A DNA stretch of 60,141 nucleotides from Bacillus pseudomycoides (GCF_002551005.1 NZ_NVOY01000034.1:1-60141); one strand, 5' to 3'. Counted from the first letter of the stretch, positions 46,243 to 54,898 are shown. Numbers and translations: made by a program. The notes: generated by a model from the letters alone, not told the origin.

Positions 46243-46413
46243 ATGATGCCTTTATACTTTCCAGAAGATAAGACAGAATATATTATACCTGCCATTGTAT
46301 GTGTACTATTTATCATTGGAGCAATTGCGACGTGGCGTATGTTTATTAAATCATCAGAGCGAGAAGCGGAAAAATTGAAAGAGATAGAAAAACGCATTAT
46401 GGAAAAACGGTAA
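46243..46413 (+). CDS. Small single-pass membrane protein
   Basis: A 56-codon gene starting at ATG with AAAGGAG about 9 bases upstream. It has one hydrophobic segment (IIPAIVCVLFIIGAIATW) and a highly charged C-terminal helix (SSEREAEKLKEIEKRIMEKR), probably cytoplasmic and coiled-coil-like. It is divergent from kapB. No family is recognised; the good ribosome binding site and clear membrane topology support it. Confidence 0.7.
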   Translation: MMPLYFPEDKTEYIIPAIVCVLFIIGAIATWRMFIKSSEREAEKLKEIEKRIMEKR

Positions 46414-46538
46414 AGGTTAGTTGAATGAATCGGTGATTAGGGAAGAGTTGTTGACTTTCATGCAGAGTAAGTTGATTTTGTATGTTTCCTTCTAGGCTCG
46501 GACAATATAAGGATAGAATGAGTTTGGAGGGAACAGGG

Positions 46539-47087
46539 ATGAAAAAGCAACTCGTATTGGGATGTTTTGCAGCGATCCTCTTTGCTGGATGTGCGAAAGG
46601 GAACCCGAAAGAAATAGATGTGAAGCTGTATAATGTTTCTGGGGATCAAGTAGGAACGGCGAAGGTTATTCAGCAATCAAGTGGAGTAAAGATTTCGATT
46701 AAAGTAGAGGGGCTTACACCTGGTGTACACGGATTACATATTCATGAAGTAGGGCAATGTCAAGCACCGGACTTTACTTCTGCCGGGAATCATTTTAATC
46801 CAAATAATAAGAAGCATGGGTTATTAAACCCAAAAGGGTTTGAAAATGGAGATTTGCCGAATGTGATTGCAGATGGCGAAGGAAAGGTTAAGGTGGATAT
46901 TACGGCACCACAAGTTTCTTTAAAAGCAGGAAAAACAACGATGAATAGAAAAGACGGTGCATCACTTATTATTACGGAAAATGCAGATGATGGGATGACA
47001 CAACCAGCTGGAAATTCGGGGAAACGAATTGCATGCGGTGTCATTGTGAAAAAAGCTTCGGATATAAAAAAGGAAAAAGGAAAATAA
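46539..47087 (+). CDS. Cu/Zn superoxide dismutase-like lipoprotein lacking two metal ligands
   Basis: A 182-residue lipoprotein with signal peptide and lipobox LFAGC (Cys18), so it is anchored outside the membrane. The SodC fold is clear: GVHGLHIHEVGQC, SAGNHFNPNNKKHGLLNP, NGDLPN and PAGNSGKRIACGVI. The two copper His in HIH, the bridging His (GNH) and one zinc His (KHG) and Asp (GDLPN) are present. The zinc His of the usual GPH-x-GD is Glu here (GFENGD), and the last copper His (VHxxxD) is Thr (IITENADD). A full dismutase site is therefore doubtful. GGAGGG precedes the ATG. The relationship to B. subtilis YojM, also ligand-deficient, is by recall. Confidence 0.85.
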   Translation: MKKQLVLGCFAAILFAGCAKGNPKEIDVKLYNVSGDQVGTAKVIQQSSGVKISIKVEGLTPGVHGLHIHEVGQCQAPDFTSAGNHFNPNNKKHGLLNPKGFENGDLPNVIADGEGKVKVDITAPQVSLKAGKTTMNRKDGASLIITENADDGMTQPAGNSGKRIACGVIVKKASDIKKEKGK

Positions 47088-47104
47088 AGAAAACCGAACG
47101 TTTT

Positions 47105-47145
47105 AAAGGTCGCCTGGAAAAAATATGGCGGCCTTTCTATATTTT
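47105..47145 (+). terminator. Terminator of the SodC-like gene
   Basis: AAAGGTCGCC pairs with GGCGGCCTTT around a 12-base A-rich loop, followed by CTATATTTT. Confidence 0.8.
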
Positions 47146-47297
47146 GATGACATATGTAGAAAAGGAAATATATGATAAGTGTGCACAGTCTTTAAGTTTG
47201 TTTTTTTAGTTGATATATGATTAGGATTATCTTTGGGGAAATTATCCAGAAAAACCTTTATAATAGAATATACATATACACAAAAGGGGGAAATTCT

Positions 47298-47684
47298 ATG
47301 AAATTGTTACGTTCACTGCTTATTCTTACGCTTGTTGTATTGTTAAGCGCATGCAATGGCAATGTAGCAATAAAAGTCACAAAGGTTCAAAACAACGGCG
47401 AAACTACTTTAAAAATTGGCTCTCTGCAAGGTTCTCACGAAGTGCAAACAATTAAAGTTGAAAATGGAAATGTGGAGATTCCTTATGAAGCGTCTGTTGA
47501 AGAAGGTACAATTTTATTGCAAGTCATAAAAGGCGATAAGGTTATTCATGAAGAAGAAATCACTTCCAAAAAAGACGGTCTGCTTTCTTTTGAAGCACCG
47601 AAACCTGGTTCATATGAATTGAGTGTACGTGTGAAGGGTGAAAAAGAGAAAGCAAAAGGAATTCGGATACATACGAAGCTATGA
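47298..47684 (+). CDS. Small lipoprotein of unknown function
   Basis: A 128-residue lipoprotein: a basic N-terminus, hydrophobic LLILTLVVLL and the lipobox LSAC (Cys19). The mature part is rich in beta-strand-like repeats (VKVENGNVEIPYEASVEEG, then KPGSYELSVRVKGEKEK) suggesting an Ig-like or beta-sandwich fold. No family is recognised. AAAGGGGG lies upstream of the ATG at 47298. Confidence 0.75.
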   Translation: MKLLRSLLILTLVVLLSACNGNVAIKVTKVQNNGETTLKIGSLQGSHEVQTIKVENGNVEIPYEASVEEGTILLQVIKGDKVIHEEEITSKKDGLLSFEAPKPGSYELSVRVKGEKEKAKGIRIHTKL

Positions 47685-47685
47685 A

Positions 47686-47722
47686 ACAACGGCAAGCGAA
47701 TGGTAATCGTTTGCTGTTTTTT
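47686..47722 (+). terminator. Terminator of the small lipoprotein gene
   Basis: CGGCAAGCGA pairs with TCGTTTGCTG around ATGGTAA, followed by TTTTTTT. Confidence 0.7.
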
Positions 47723-47740
47723 TACAGATGATTACACCAT

Positions 47741-47932
47741 CTATGCGTAAATTTTCGTCATGTTCCTCAACAAAATTTGTAAGGGAACTGCGAGATCCGC
47801 TAAAGCACGGACAATTTCACGACGATAAGTAGCCGTCGAAGAACGAACATGGAAGCTTTCCTTTATATTTTCTGAATTATAGTTATTCCCTCTTGCTTGT
47901 ATATTCTTAGCTTCATTTCTGGAAACAGTTAT
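47741..47932 (-). pseudogene. Coding-like remnant, unknown protein
   Basis: A 63-codon open frame with no start codon lies between two stops on the minus strand. Its translation has ordinary protein composition (SENIKESFHVRSSTATYRRE then IVRALADLAVPLQILLRNMT) and reads like the C-terminus of a helical protein. It is not part of any flanking gene, so it may be the tail of a gene lost by deletion. I do not recognise the family. The bases 47933-48042 show no gene. Confidence 0.3.
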
Positions 47933-48042
47933 CTAGAAAATCCTTTATAATAGGTACATAAGAAAGATCAACCCTAATCAAACTTCTAGTATAGACTATT
48001 AGATATTCATGTTGAATAGTAAGGATGAGAGGAAAGAAAAGA

Positions 48043-48537
48043 ATGGAACCTAAAATAATAAATATCCCAGCCAAAAAAATTGTTGGAGTTAGGAAAGAAA
48101 CAACTTTTGCAAAAGATCCTGAAGTTACAATGGGAATATGGAAAACATTTATGCCGTTAAGAAATAGCATCCCTTCCAGAAGTAATTCTTGTTTTCTTTC
48201 CGTAAAGGTGTTAAACACCCCTTTAAATTTGAGTGATATAAACTATAGTTATGAAAAATGGGCTGCTGTTGAGGTTAAACATTTCGAAAAAGATCCTGGT
48301 TCAGAACTATCCACGCATACGCTAGCAGGCGGCTTATATGCTGTTTTCATACATCAAGGAACAGCTTCTGATTTGAGTACATTCCAGTATATTTTTCAAG
48401 AGTGGTTACCGAATTCAAATTATAGTTTAGACTTAAGGGAACATTTTGAAGTTATGGATGATCATTATCGTCCGGACGATGTAAACGCAAAAGAAGAAGT
48501 GTGGATACCGATAAAAGCTAAAAGTACTGATAAATAA
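48043..48537 (+). CDS. GyrI-like/effector-binding domain protein
   Basis: A 164-residue protein consisting of one effector-binding domain: EPKIINIPAKKIVGVRKET, WAAVEVKHFEKDPGSELST, LAGGLYAVFIHQG and FQEWLPNSNYSLD. The last block (WLPNS-Y) resembles that in the AraC fusion at 51180, suggesting related ligand domains. It lacks a DNA-binding part. The start at 48043 is preceded by AGAGGA. Ligand unknown. Confidence 0.82.
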   Translation: MEPKIINIPAKKIVGVRKETTFAKDPEVTMGIWKTFMPLRNSIPSRSNSCFLSVKVLNTPLNLSDINYSYEKWAAVEVKHFEKDPGSELSTHTLAGGLYAVFIHQGTASDLSTFQYIFQEWLPNSNYSLDLREHFEVMDDHYRPDDVNAKEEVWIPIKAKSTDK

Positions 48538-48571
48538 AAGAGCTGGAAAGAATATTTCCAGCTCTTTTACT
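48537..48571. terminator. Bidirectional terminator of the GyrI-like gene and patB
   Basis: AAAGAGCTGGAAA pairs with TTTCCAGCTCTTT around GAATAT, with T-rich flanks. Confidence 0.85.
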
Positions 48572-48589
48572 ATAATAACTAGATTCAAA

Positions 48590-49768
48590 TCACATAGATA
48601 GCTTTTCCTTAGAATTACATGAAAAGGTACATTGTAAGCGGCGAAGTGCATCTTCTAATACGGAGCGCGGACAGCCAATATTTAAACGAATGTGTCGCTC
48701 ACCGCCGGCACCGAATTTTTCTCCAGGTTCTACGATGATTTTTCCTTTTGTCTCTAATAATTCCATTCGTTCACTTTGTGTTAGTCCAAGTTTGGAACAG
48801 TCAATCCAAAGTAAGAACGTACCATCTGGCTGAATGACGGATAGTTGCGGAATATGCAGTTTAATAAAGTCACATGCAAATTGTGCATTCTCTTCTATAT
48901 AAGCTAACAGATCTGCTAGCCATTCATTGCATTCTGTGTACGCACTTTGCATTGCTGCGTAAGCAAATGTGTTTAAACCATGAAAGCCTTGGCGATGCTG
49001 CACAGCGGTAAAGGCATTTCGCAGCTTTTCATTTGGAATAATAATAACGGATGCTTGCAACCCAGCAATATTAAATGTTTTACTTGGGGCGATGCATGTA
49101 ACAGTTCGCTTCGCTAAGTTTGATGATAAAGAGGCAAGTGGAATATGCTTACGTCCATTAAAGATAATGTCAGCATGAATTTCGTCTGCAATGACGGTTA
49201 CATCATATAATTCGCAGAGTGCACCGAGTTTTGTTAACTCTTCCGCTGTCCATACACGTCCAATTGGATTGTGAGGACTACACAGAAACATCAGTTTTAT
49301 ACCTTGCTGAAATTGTTTCTCTAACTGTTCAAAATCCATTTTGTAAACACCGTTTTCTAAGCACAGCGGATTGGTCAGCACTTGGCGTCCATTCGTTGTT
49401 ACCATTTCGAAAAATGGTGGATATACAGGCGGTTGTACAAGCACTGAATCTTGCTTTTCAGTAAAAGCTTGTACAGAAACACTAAGTGCAGGAACGATGC
49501 CAGCGCTAAAGACAAGCCATTCTTTTTCAATAACCCAATTGTATTGTATTTTTACCCAATGACAAATTGCTTCTTTTACTTGTTCACTTGAAGTGTTATA
49601 ACCGAAAATAGGGTGTTGTAAACGTTTTGTTAAAGCATCTTGAATTGGTGAGGGAACAGGGAAGTCCATGTCTGCAATCCAGGCATGAAGAAGTTCCTCG
49701 TTTTTATGTGTATCCCATTTAACGGAGTTTGTTCCGCGGCGATTTATCATTTCGTTAAAGTTCCCCAT
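48590..49768 (-). CDS. patB: PatB/MalY-family cystathionine beta-lyase
   Basis: A 392-residue PLP enzyme of fold type I. The PLP lysine lies in APSKTFNIAGLQAS, with ADEIHADIIF before it and PHNPIGRVWTAEELTKL upstream. PatB cleaves C-S bonds (cystathionine and related S-conjugates), giving homocysteine or thiols, pyruvate and ammonia. The start, MGNFNEMINRRGTNSVKWD, is as in the family. The location near kap genes and yugE-yugF repeats the B. subtilis order, minus kinB. Confidence 0.93.
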   Translation of the reverse strand: MGNFNEMINRRGTNSVKWDTHKNEELLHAWIADMDFPVPSPIQDALTKRLQHPIFGYNTSSEQVKEAICHWVKIQYNWVIEKEWLVFSAGIVPALSVSVQAFTEKQDSVLVQPPVYPPFFEMVTTNGRQVLTNPLCLENGVYKMDFEQLEKQFQQGIKLMFLCSPHNPIGRVWTAEELTKLGALCELYDVTVIADEIHADIIFNGRKHIPLASLSSNLAKRTVTCIAPSKTFNIAGLQASVIIIPNEKLRNAFTAVQHRQGFHGLNTFAYAAMQSAYTECNEWLADLLAYIEENAQFACDFIKLHIPQLSVIQPDGTFLLWIDCSKLGLTQSERMELLETKGKIIVEPGEKFGAGGERHIRLNIGCPRSVLEDALRRLQCTFSCNSKEKLSM

Positions 49769-49882
49769 ATGTATTACTCCCTTCGATTAGAATGAATATA
49801 TTGAATTTTATTCCATTTCTTCTAGGATAGCTGATATGATACGATAAAGGGAAGTGGAATTTATGAAAAAGGCGGGAAGTGT

Positions 49883-50134
49883 ATGGGGACATATGGGAAG
49901 ATGGTAGACTTTGTGAAGAATTGGGACCCGTTTCAAATGGGTCCGGAATTTTATGAAACGGAAGCAAGCGACATCGTCTACATTGTAAGTACGTTTGATG
50001 ATGCGAAATATATCGCAAAGAAAATACAGCACATTTATTTAATATCATTTGATAGAACATTACCGATTGAAAAGTGTCAATGGTTAGCAGAACAGTTGTT
50101 GTTATTAAAAGATGGCGGTAGCTGTAGTCTATAG
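49883..50134 (+). CDS. yugE: DUF1871 family protein (YugE-like)
   Basis: An 83-residue soluble protein with MVDFVKNWDPFQMGPEFYET at the N-terminus and a C-terminal helix (LPIEKCQWLAEQLLLLK), matching the DUF1871 family. Function unknown. GGCGGGAAG gives a weak ribosome binding site; an in-frame ATG at 49901 is an alternative. Its position between patB and yugF is as in B. subtilis. Confidence 0.83.
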   Translation: MGTYGKMVDFVKNWDPFQMGPEFYETEASDIVYIVSTFDDAKYIAKKIQHIYLISFDRTLPIEKCQWLAEQLLLLKDGGSCSL

Positions 50135-50144
50135 TTTTTCTGTA

Positions 50145-50196
50145 GAGGCGGATATCGAAAAGTTCATGAATGCGAACTTTTTGATATCTGCCTTTT
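50145..50196. terminator. Bidirectional terminator of yugE and yugF
   Basis: AGGCGGATATCGAAAAGTTC pairs with GAACTTTTTGATATCTGCCT around ATGAATGC and is followed by TTTTG. Confidence 0.88.
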
Positions 50197-50202
50197 GTTT
50201 TC

Positions 50203-51042
50203 TTAATTTGCTAAGAAAGTCATAATTTCTTCGCATACGTGCTCTGGTTTTTCTTCAGGTAATAAATGTCCTGTGTTTTCATAAGAAATAAAGTGTGAAT
50301 GCGGCAGGTCATTGTGCAGGCGGTGTCCAACTTCAATAGGAACAACACGATCTTTTTCTCCCCAAATGAGCAAAGTAGGTGTTGAGATCTTTTGTAGCTC
50401 TTTTGACGTTAAGTCTCCTTCGCGATCGCGAATCATGCGAGTCAGTGCTGGGAAGATACGATTATCATAAAAAGGTGCTGCATAGCCTTGCATCATTTCA
50501 TCATCAATTAAAGAATGATCGTGAACAACATTCATTAAATTATGGATGATGCCTCGCCTTACAATCCAATTTTTTACGTATAAATGAAAGAACGGTAAAT
50601 AGGAAGTATAAATAAGCGGCAGTTTCGCCCGTGATAAATAACTTGAACTGCATAAAAGAACCGTCTTTTGGATTAAGTCAGGCCGCAATTTGTTTACATA
50701 TAACGCAATTTGTCCTCCCATCGAATGGCCTACTAAAATAACGTGTTTTGTTTGTAAATGTTCGATAAGCTCAATGACAATCGTTGCGAGATTCCCATAA
50801 GAGTATGTGAAATGATAAGGTTTATCGCTTTTTCCAAATGGCGGTAAGTCTAGGGCAATCACGTTCCCTTGCTTTGTTAAAAGGGGAATGAGACGCCGAT
50901 AACTAAAGGTTGAAGAGAGAAACCCGTGAATTAAAACAAATGTTGGCTTTTCTTCGGAATCGAAAGACTGATAGAGCTCATAATGAATCGTCATCCCTCT
51001 TGTAGAAAAGGTGAAGTGAGGGAGTTGAACTTCGTTTTCCAT
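50203..51042 (-). CDS. yugF: Alpha/beta hydrolase (YugF-like)
   Basis: A 279-residue hydrolase of the alpha/beta fold. Oxyanion loop VLIHGFLSSTFSYR; nucleophile elbow LVGHSMGGQIALYV (Ser); later the acid in LLIWGEKDRVVPIEVG and the His in YENTGHLLPEEKPE complete the triad. The substrate is unknown; an ester or related bond is likely. The ATG at 51042 has GGAGTG 6 bases upstream. Confidence 0.88.
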   Translation of the reverse strand: MENEVQLPHFTFSTRGMTIHYELYQSFDSEEKPTFVLIHGFLSSTFSYRRLIPLLTKQGNVIALDLPPFGKSDKPYHFTYSYGNLATIVIELIEHLQTKHVILVGHSMGGQIALYVNKLRPDLIQKTVLLCSSSYLSRAKLPLIYTSYLPFFHLYVKNWIVRRGIIHNLMNVVHDHSLIDDEMMQGYAAPFYDNRIFPALTRMIRDREGDLTSKELQKISTPTLLIWGEKDRVVPIEVGHRLHNDLPHSHFISYENTGHLLPEEKPEHVCEEIMTFLAN

Positions 51043-51179
51043 CTTCATCACTCCGTTGTTTTTTGTTCATATCATCTCCTTTTTGAATTGGAATTATCCT
51101 AGATGAAACGAGAAGGAAAAGCAGTAGTGAGGCTGGAATTTTTTAAGGGAAATATTAATAAAGGAGTAGGAGAGTTTAT

Positions 51180-52091
51180 ATGAACAGCGATTACCAAACT
51201 CGAATGGAAACTGTTATAAAATATATCGAAGACAACTACGCTGAAAAAATTGATCTTGATTCATTAGCTCAAGTATCGCACTTTTCCAAGTATCATTTTA
51301 GTAGGATTTTTAAAGCGATCATTGGTGAAACTCCGATGTCTCTTGTCAATAAAAAACGTCTTCAAAAATCGATATATTACTTAACAGAAACGAACAAATC
51401 AATATTAGAGATAAGTAACCTCTGTGGTTTTGAATCAGCTTCAACATTTCATGCATTGTTTAAAAAACACTTTCATATCATACCTACTGATGTTAGGAAA
51501 AATAATTTTCACAATAGCAATTTTTCGTTATATATGAGCAAGAATCAAGAAGAGATGTCTACCTCCGTTTGCTACGCTAATGGTAGCAACAATAACTTGT
51601 TAAGGAGGATATGGACAATGAATATTATGATTAAAGAATTACCTGATTATGAAGTAGCGTATGTTAGACACGTTGGAAGTTATTTAGAAACGTTTCGTGC
51701 ATGGAGTAAATTAGGGGAATGGGCACATAAACATGGGATTGACCAAACACACTATTCGATTGGAATTTCATTGGATGATCCTAATTTTGTTGATGAATAT
51801 GCTTGTCGCTACGATGCATGCGTAACAATTCCGGAAGACTTTCATAAAGAAAATAATGATGACATACAATATAAAACGTTGCAAGGCGGCACTTACGCTT
51901 TGTATCAGTTTTACGATACTCTCGATAAATTTGCTCTTGCTTATCAAAGTATCTTTGGACAATGGTTACCTAATAGTGAGTACGATGCAGATGATAAACC
52001 GTGCCTTGAATTTTGTATGAATAACCCGGCAGCTGATCCAGAAGGAAAAGCAAATGTTGACTTGTACATTCCTATTAAAGAAAGTGTATGA
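51180..52091 (+). CDS. AraC-family regulator with GyrI-like effector-binding domain
   Basis: A 303-residue transcription factor. Residues 1-105 hold two AraC helix-turn-helix motifs: IDLDSLAQVSHFSKYHFSRI and ILEISNLCGFESASTFHALFKKHF. After a linker of about 35 residues, residues 145-303 form an effector-binding domain (IKELPDYEVAYVRHVGSYLET, GISLDDPNFVDEYACRYDAC, GQWLPNSEYDADDKPCLEFC). Such fusions sense hydrophobic or antimicrobial compounds and activate export genes. A GGAGTAGGAG precedes the ATG. Confidence 0.93.
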   Translation: MNSDYQTRMETVIKYIEDNYAEKIDLDSLAQVSHFSKYHFSRIFKAIIGETPMSLVNKKRLQKSIYYLTETNKSILEISNLCGFESASTFHALFKKHFHIIPTDVRKNNFHNSNFSLYMSKNQEEMSTSVCYANGSNNNLLRRIWTMNIMIKELPDYEVAYVRHVGSYLETFRAWSKLGEWAHKHGIDQTHYSIGISLDDPNFVDEYACRYDACVTIPEDFHKENNDDIQYKTLQGGTYALYQFYDTLDKFALAYQSIFGQWLPNSEYDADDKPCLEFCMNNPAADPEGKANVDLYIPIKESV

Positions 52092-52096
52092 ATAAT

Positions 52097-52126
52097 GAAG
52101 CGCCTGTTTTGATAAACAGGCGCTTC
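52097..52126. terminator. Bidirectional terminator
   Basis: GAAGCGCCTGTTT pairs perfectly with AAACAGGCGCTTC around TGAT. It serves the AraC gene and the convergent dehydrogenase gene. Confidence 0.85.
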
Positions 52127-52130
52127 AACA

Positions 52131-53099
52131 TTATTTTAGTTCATTCACAATGTTCGGTGGTGTATGTCCTTGCAATCCAGTAACTAAATTTTTTGCTGCT
52201 GTCATTGCCATAGTTCGGCGTGTTTTTAACGTCGCCGAACCAATATGAGGGAGCGTCACGACATTTTGCAGAGATAACAACGGGTTATCCTTTTCAATTG
52301 GTTCTTGTGTAAATGTATCAATGCCAGCCGCGAAAATTTTCTTTTGTTGCAATGCTTCAATTAAGGCAGTTTCATTTACTGTTTTCCCGCGGGATGCATT
52401 AATAAAAATGGCTGTTTCTTTCATCATATTAAATTCTTTTTCCCCAATTAAGTGATACGTTTCTTCTGTTAATGGTGTTAGAAGAACGATGAAATCTGCT
52501 TTTTGCAGTAACGTTTCTAATTCGCAATATGTTGCGCCAAGCTCCTGTTCTGCTTTTTCTTTACGGCTTCGATTATAGTACAAAACGTCCATATCGAAAC
52601 CGAATTTTGCACGTTTTGCAACGACTTCGCCGATGCGCCCCATACCGATAATTCCAATCGTTTGATGGTGAACATCTAAGCCGAAATGCTCTTTGCCAAT
52701 TTCCGCATTCCATTGTCCTGATTTTACGTAACGATCAAGTTCACAAACGCGGCGCGATGCAGATAACATTAACGCAAAGATAAGATCAGCGACAGTATCA
52801 TCTAACACGTAAGGTGTATTCGTTCCGATTATGTTTCTTTTCTTCATGGCTTCGATATTGAAGTTATCATAGCCCACTGAAATATTACTTACGACCTTCA
52901 ATTGCGGAGCGGCTTCGAGTAGTTCATCATCAATACTAGCCCCGAAATTTAATAGTCCGTGTTTATCTTTTACTTTTTCTAATAAAACATGGCGCGGGAT
53001 TTTTTTATCGCCATCCCATTTTTCGTATTCATAATGCTCAGCGATATATTCTTCAACAAATGCAGGAACTTTTTCTGCAATGTAGACTCTTTGTTTCAT
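52131..53099 (-). CDS. D-isomer-specific 2-hydroxyacid dehydrogenase (glyoxylate/hydroxypyruvate reductase-like)
   Basis: A 322-residue NAD(P)-dependent dehydrogenase. The Rossmann motif is IGIIGMGRIGEVVAKRAK; the catalytic Arg is in VVSNISVGYDNFN-linked FINASRGKTVNE, Glu in FTQEPIEKDNPL, and His in VTLPHIGSATLKTR. This layout fits the GyaR/YvcT/YkgE group. The arginine-bearing NRSRKEK after the Rossmann beta2 strand suggests NADP(H) use. The physiological acid is not evident. It is divergent from yugG. Confidence 0.9.
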   Translation of the reverse strand: MKQRVYIAEKVPAFVEEYIAEHYEYEKWDGDKKIPRHVLLEKVKDKHGLLNFGASIDDELLEAAPQLKVVSNISVGYDNFNIEAMKKRNIIGTNTPYVLDDTVADLIFALMLSASRRVCELDRYVKSGQWNAEIGKEHFGLDVHHQTIGIIGMGRIGEVVAKRAKFGFDMDVLYYNRSRKEKAEQELGATYCELETLLQKADFIVLLTPLTEETYHLIGEKEFNMMKETAIFINASRGKTVNETALIEALQQKKIFAAGIDTFTQEPIEKDNPLLSLQNVVTLPHIGSATLKTRRTMAMTAAKNLVTGLQGHTPPNIVNELK

Positions 53100-53216
53100 A
53101 GCTTCAGCCCCTTTTTATATGTATTGTCACATAATTCCTGAAAAAAATCTTCTTTTCAAATCGGAAAAGTAGTCTGTATAATTTAGAAAATATACAAAAA
53201 GGAAAGGGAGATTGTG

Positions 53217-53711
53217 ATGACAGAAAAAGAATTAGAATTGTTAGCTTGTCTTGAGAAAAGTAGCCGATTATCTGAAGAAACATTAGCCAAAATGTTAAAC
53301 ATAGATGTAGAAGAAGTAATAGCAATCCTTGAAAAATTAGAAAGAGAAAAAGTGATTGTCGATTATGTAACATTGATTGATTGGACAAAAGTAAAAGAAC
53401 ACACAGGTTTAACGGCAATGATTGATGTGAAAGTTACACCGAAGCATGGTGTTGGATTTGATGCGGTAGCAGAACAAATTTATCGTTATCCAGAAGTGAA
53501 GTCAGTGTATTTAATGTCAGGGACATATGACCTTTCCATTACAATAGAAGGAAAAGGAATGGCTGAAGTTGCAACGTTTGTTGCGGAGAAGTTAGCAACA
53601 ATTGAATCTGTCGTATCAACGACAACGCATTTTATTTTGAAAAAGTATAAACATGAGGGAATTATATATGAAAACAAAGATGATGATAAACGAATTGTGG
53701 TGGCACCATGA
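53217..53711 (+). CDS. yugG: Lrp/AsnC-family regulator (YugG-like)
   Basis: A 164-residue regulator. The N-terminal winged helix (LELLACLEKSSRLSEETLAK then MLNIDVEEVIAILEKLEREK) is followed by a RAM ligand-binding domain (IDVKVTPKHGVGFDAVAEQI, then SGTYDLSITIEGKGMAEVAT). Lrp proteins respond to amino acids. The stop overlaps the yugH start by 4 bases (ATGA), so the aminotransferase is a likely target or co-expressed partner. GGGAG lies 6 bases before the ATG. Confidence 0.92.
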   Translation: MTEKELELLACLEKSSRLSEETLAKMLNIDVEEVIAILEKLEREKVIVDYVTLIDWTKVKEHTGLTAMIDVKVTPKHGVGFDAVAEQIYRYPEVKSVYLMSGTYDLSITIEGKGMAEVATFVAEKLATIESVVSTTTHFILKKYKHEGIIYENKDDDKRIVVAP

Positions 53712-54898
53712 GTAAATTTGAATTATCCAAAGTAGCACAATCTTTACAACCATCCGGTATTCGCAAGTTCTTTGATTTGGCTGCCGGTATGAAAGGGGTT
53801 ATTTCATTAGGGGTTGGAGAACCTGACTTCGTTACTCCTTGGAATGTAAGACAAGCATGCATTCGTTCGCTAGAAGAAGGGTATACAGCTTATACTGCGA
53901 ATGCTGGATTATTAGAGCTGCGCGAAGAAATTTCGAAATATTTACACAAACAGTTTTCAGTAGCTTATGATCCGAAAGAAGAAATCATTGTAACAGTTGG
54001 GGCAAGTCAGGCGTTAGATGTGGCAATGCGTACCATTGTTAATCCTGGTGATGAAGTAATTATTATTGAGCCAAGCTTTGTATCATATGCGCCGCTCGTT
54101 ACGTTAGCGGGCGGTGTGCCGGTACCAGTGTCTACATCTCCAGAGGATGAATTTAAAGTGCAGCCGCAGCAGATTGAATCGGCGATTACATCGAATACGA
54201 AAGCGATTTTACTATGTTCTCCAAACAATCCGACAGGAACGCTCTTAAATAAAGAAGAATTGGAGAAACTTGCTGTTATTGTGGAGAAATACAATTTAAT
54301 TGTATTATCCGATGAGATTTATGCTGAGCTTGTTTATGATGAAACATATACAAGTTTTGCAAGTGTGAAACATATGCGTGATCATACGATTTTAATCTCT
54401 GGTTTTTCAAAAGGCTTTGCGATGACAGGGTGGCGCCTCGGTTTAATTGCAGCTCCTCAACATTTTACGGCTATCATGTTAAAAATTCATCAATATTCGA
54501 TGATGTGTGCGCCGACGATGTCTCAATTTGCGGCATTAGAAGCACTGCGCTCAGGAGAACAAGAGGTTATTCGTATGCGCGAGAGTTATAAACAACGCCG
54601 AAACTTTATGGCAAATTCATTTAATGAAATGGGATTAGATTGTCATATGCCTGGCGGAGCATTTTATGTATTTCCCTCGATTCGTTCGACGGGATTATCT
54701 TCGGCGGAATTTGCTGAACGTTTATTGTTAGCGGAAAAAGTTGCTGTTGTACCTGGAAGTGTATTTGGCGAGAGCGGCGAAGGGTTTATTCGCTGTTCGT
54801 ATGCAACGTCACTTGAACAGCTTATGGAAGCGATGAAACGTATGAAGCGGTTTGTAGAGAATGAAAAAAGGACAAAACGTAATACGTTTTGTCCATAA
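53708..54898 (+). CDS. yugH: Class I/II PLP aminotransferase (YugH-like)
   Basis: A 396-residue aspartate-aminotransferase-fold enzyme. Features in order: GVISLGVGEPDFVTPWNV, TVGASQALDVAMRTI, LLCSPNNPTGTLLNKEEL, LSDEIYAELVYDE, the PLP lysine in ILISGFSKGFAMTGWRLG and the Arg motif EGFIRCSYATSLE that binds the carboxylate. The substrate is uncertain. It is translationally coupled to yugG. The last codons are encoded by the terminator hairpin. Confidence 0.92.
   Translation: MSKFELSKVAQSLQPSGIRKFFDLAAGMKGVISLGVGEPDFVTPWNVRQACIRSLEEGYTAYTANAGLLELREEISKYLHKQFSVAYDPKEEIIVTVGASQALDVAMRTIVNPGDEVIIIEPSFVSYAPLVTLAGGVPVPVSTSPEDEFKVQPQQIESAITSNTKAILLCSPNNPTGTLLNKEELEKLAVIVEKYNLIVLSDEIYAELVYDETYTSFASVKHMRDHTILISGFSKGFAMTGWRLGLIAAPQHFTAIMLKIHQYSMMCAPTMSQFAALEALRSGEQEVIRMRESYKQRRNFMANSFNEMGLDCHMPGGAFYVFPSIRSTGLSSAEFAERLLLAEKVAVVPGSVFGESGEGFIRCSYATSLEQLMEAMKRMKRFVENEKRTKRNTFCP
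54868..54896 (+). terminator. Terminator hairpin overlapping the yugH 3' end
   Basis: GGACAAAACGT pairs with ACGTTTTGTCC around AAT within the coding end. The bases that follow are A- and G-rich without a T run, so termination may be weak or it may serve mRNA stability. Confidence 0.55.

Noticed and set aside
54868-54896. Palindrome at the yugH end as an attachment site
   Set aside because: It is a simple hairpin at a gene end with no integrase gene or direct-repeat partner nearby.
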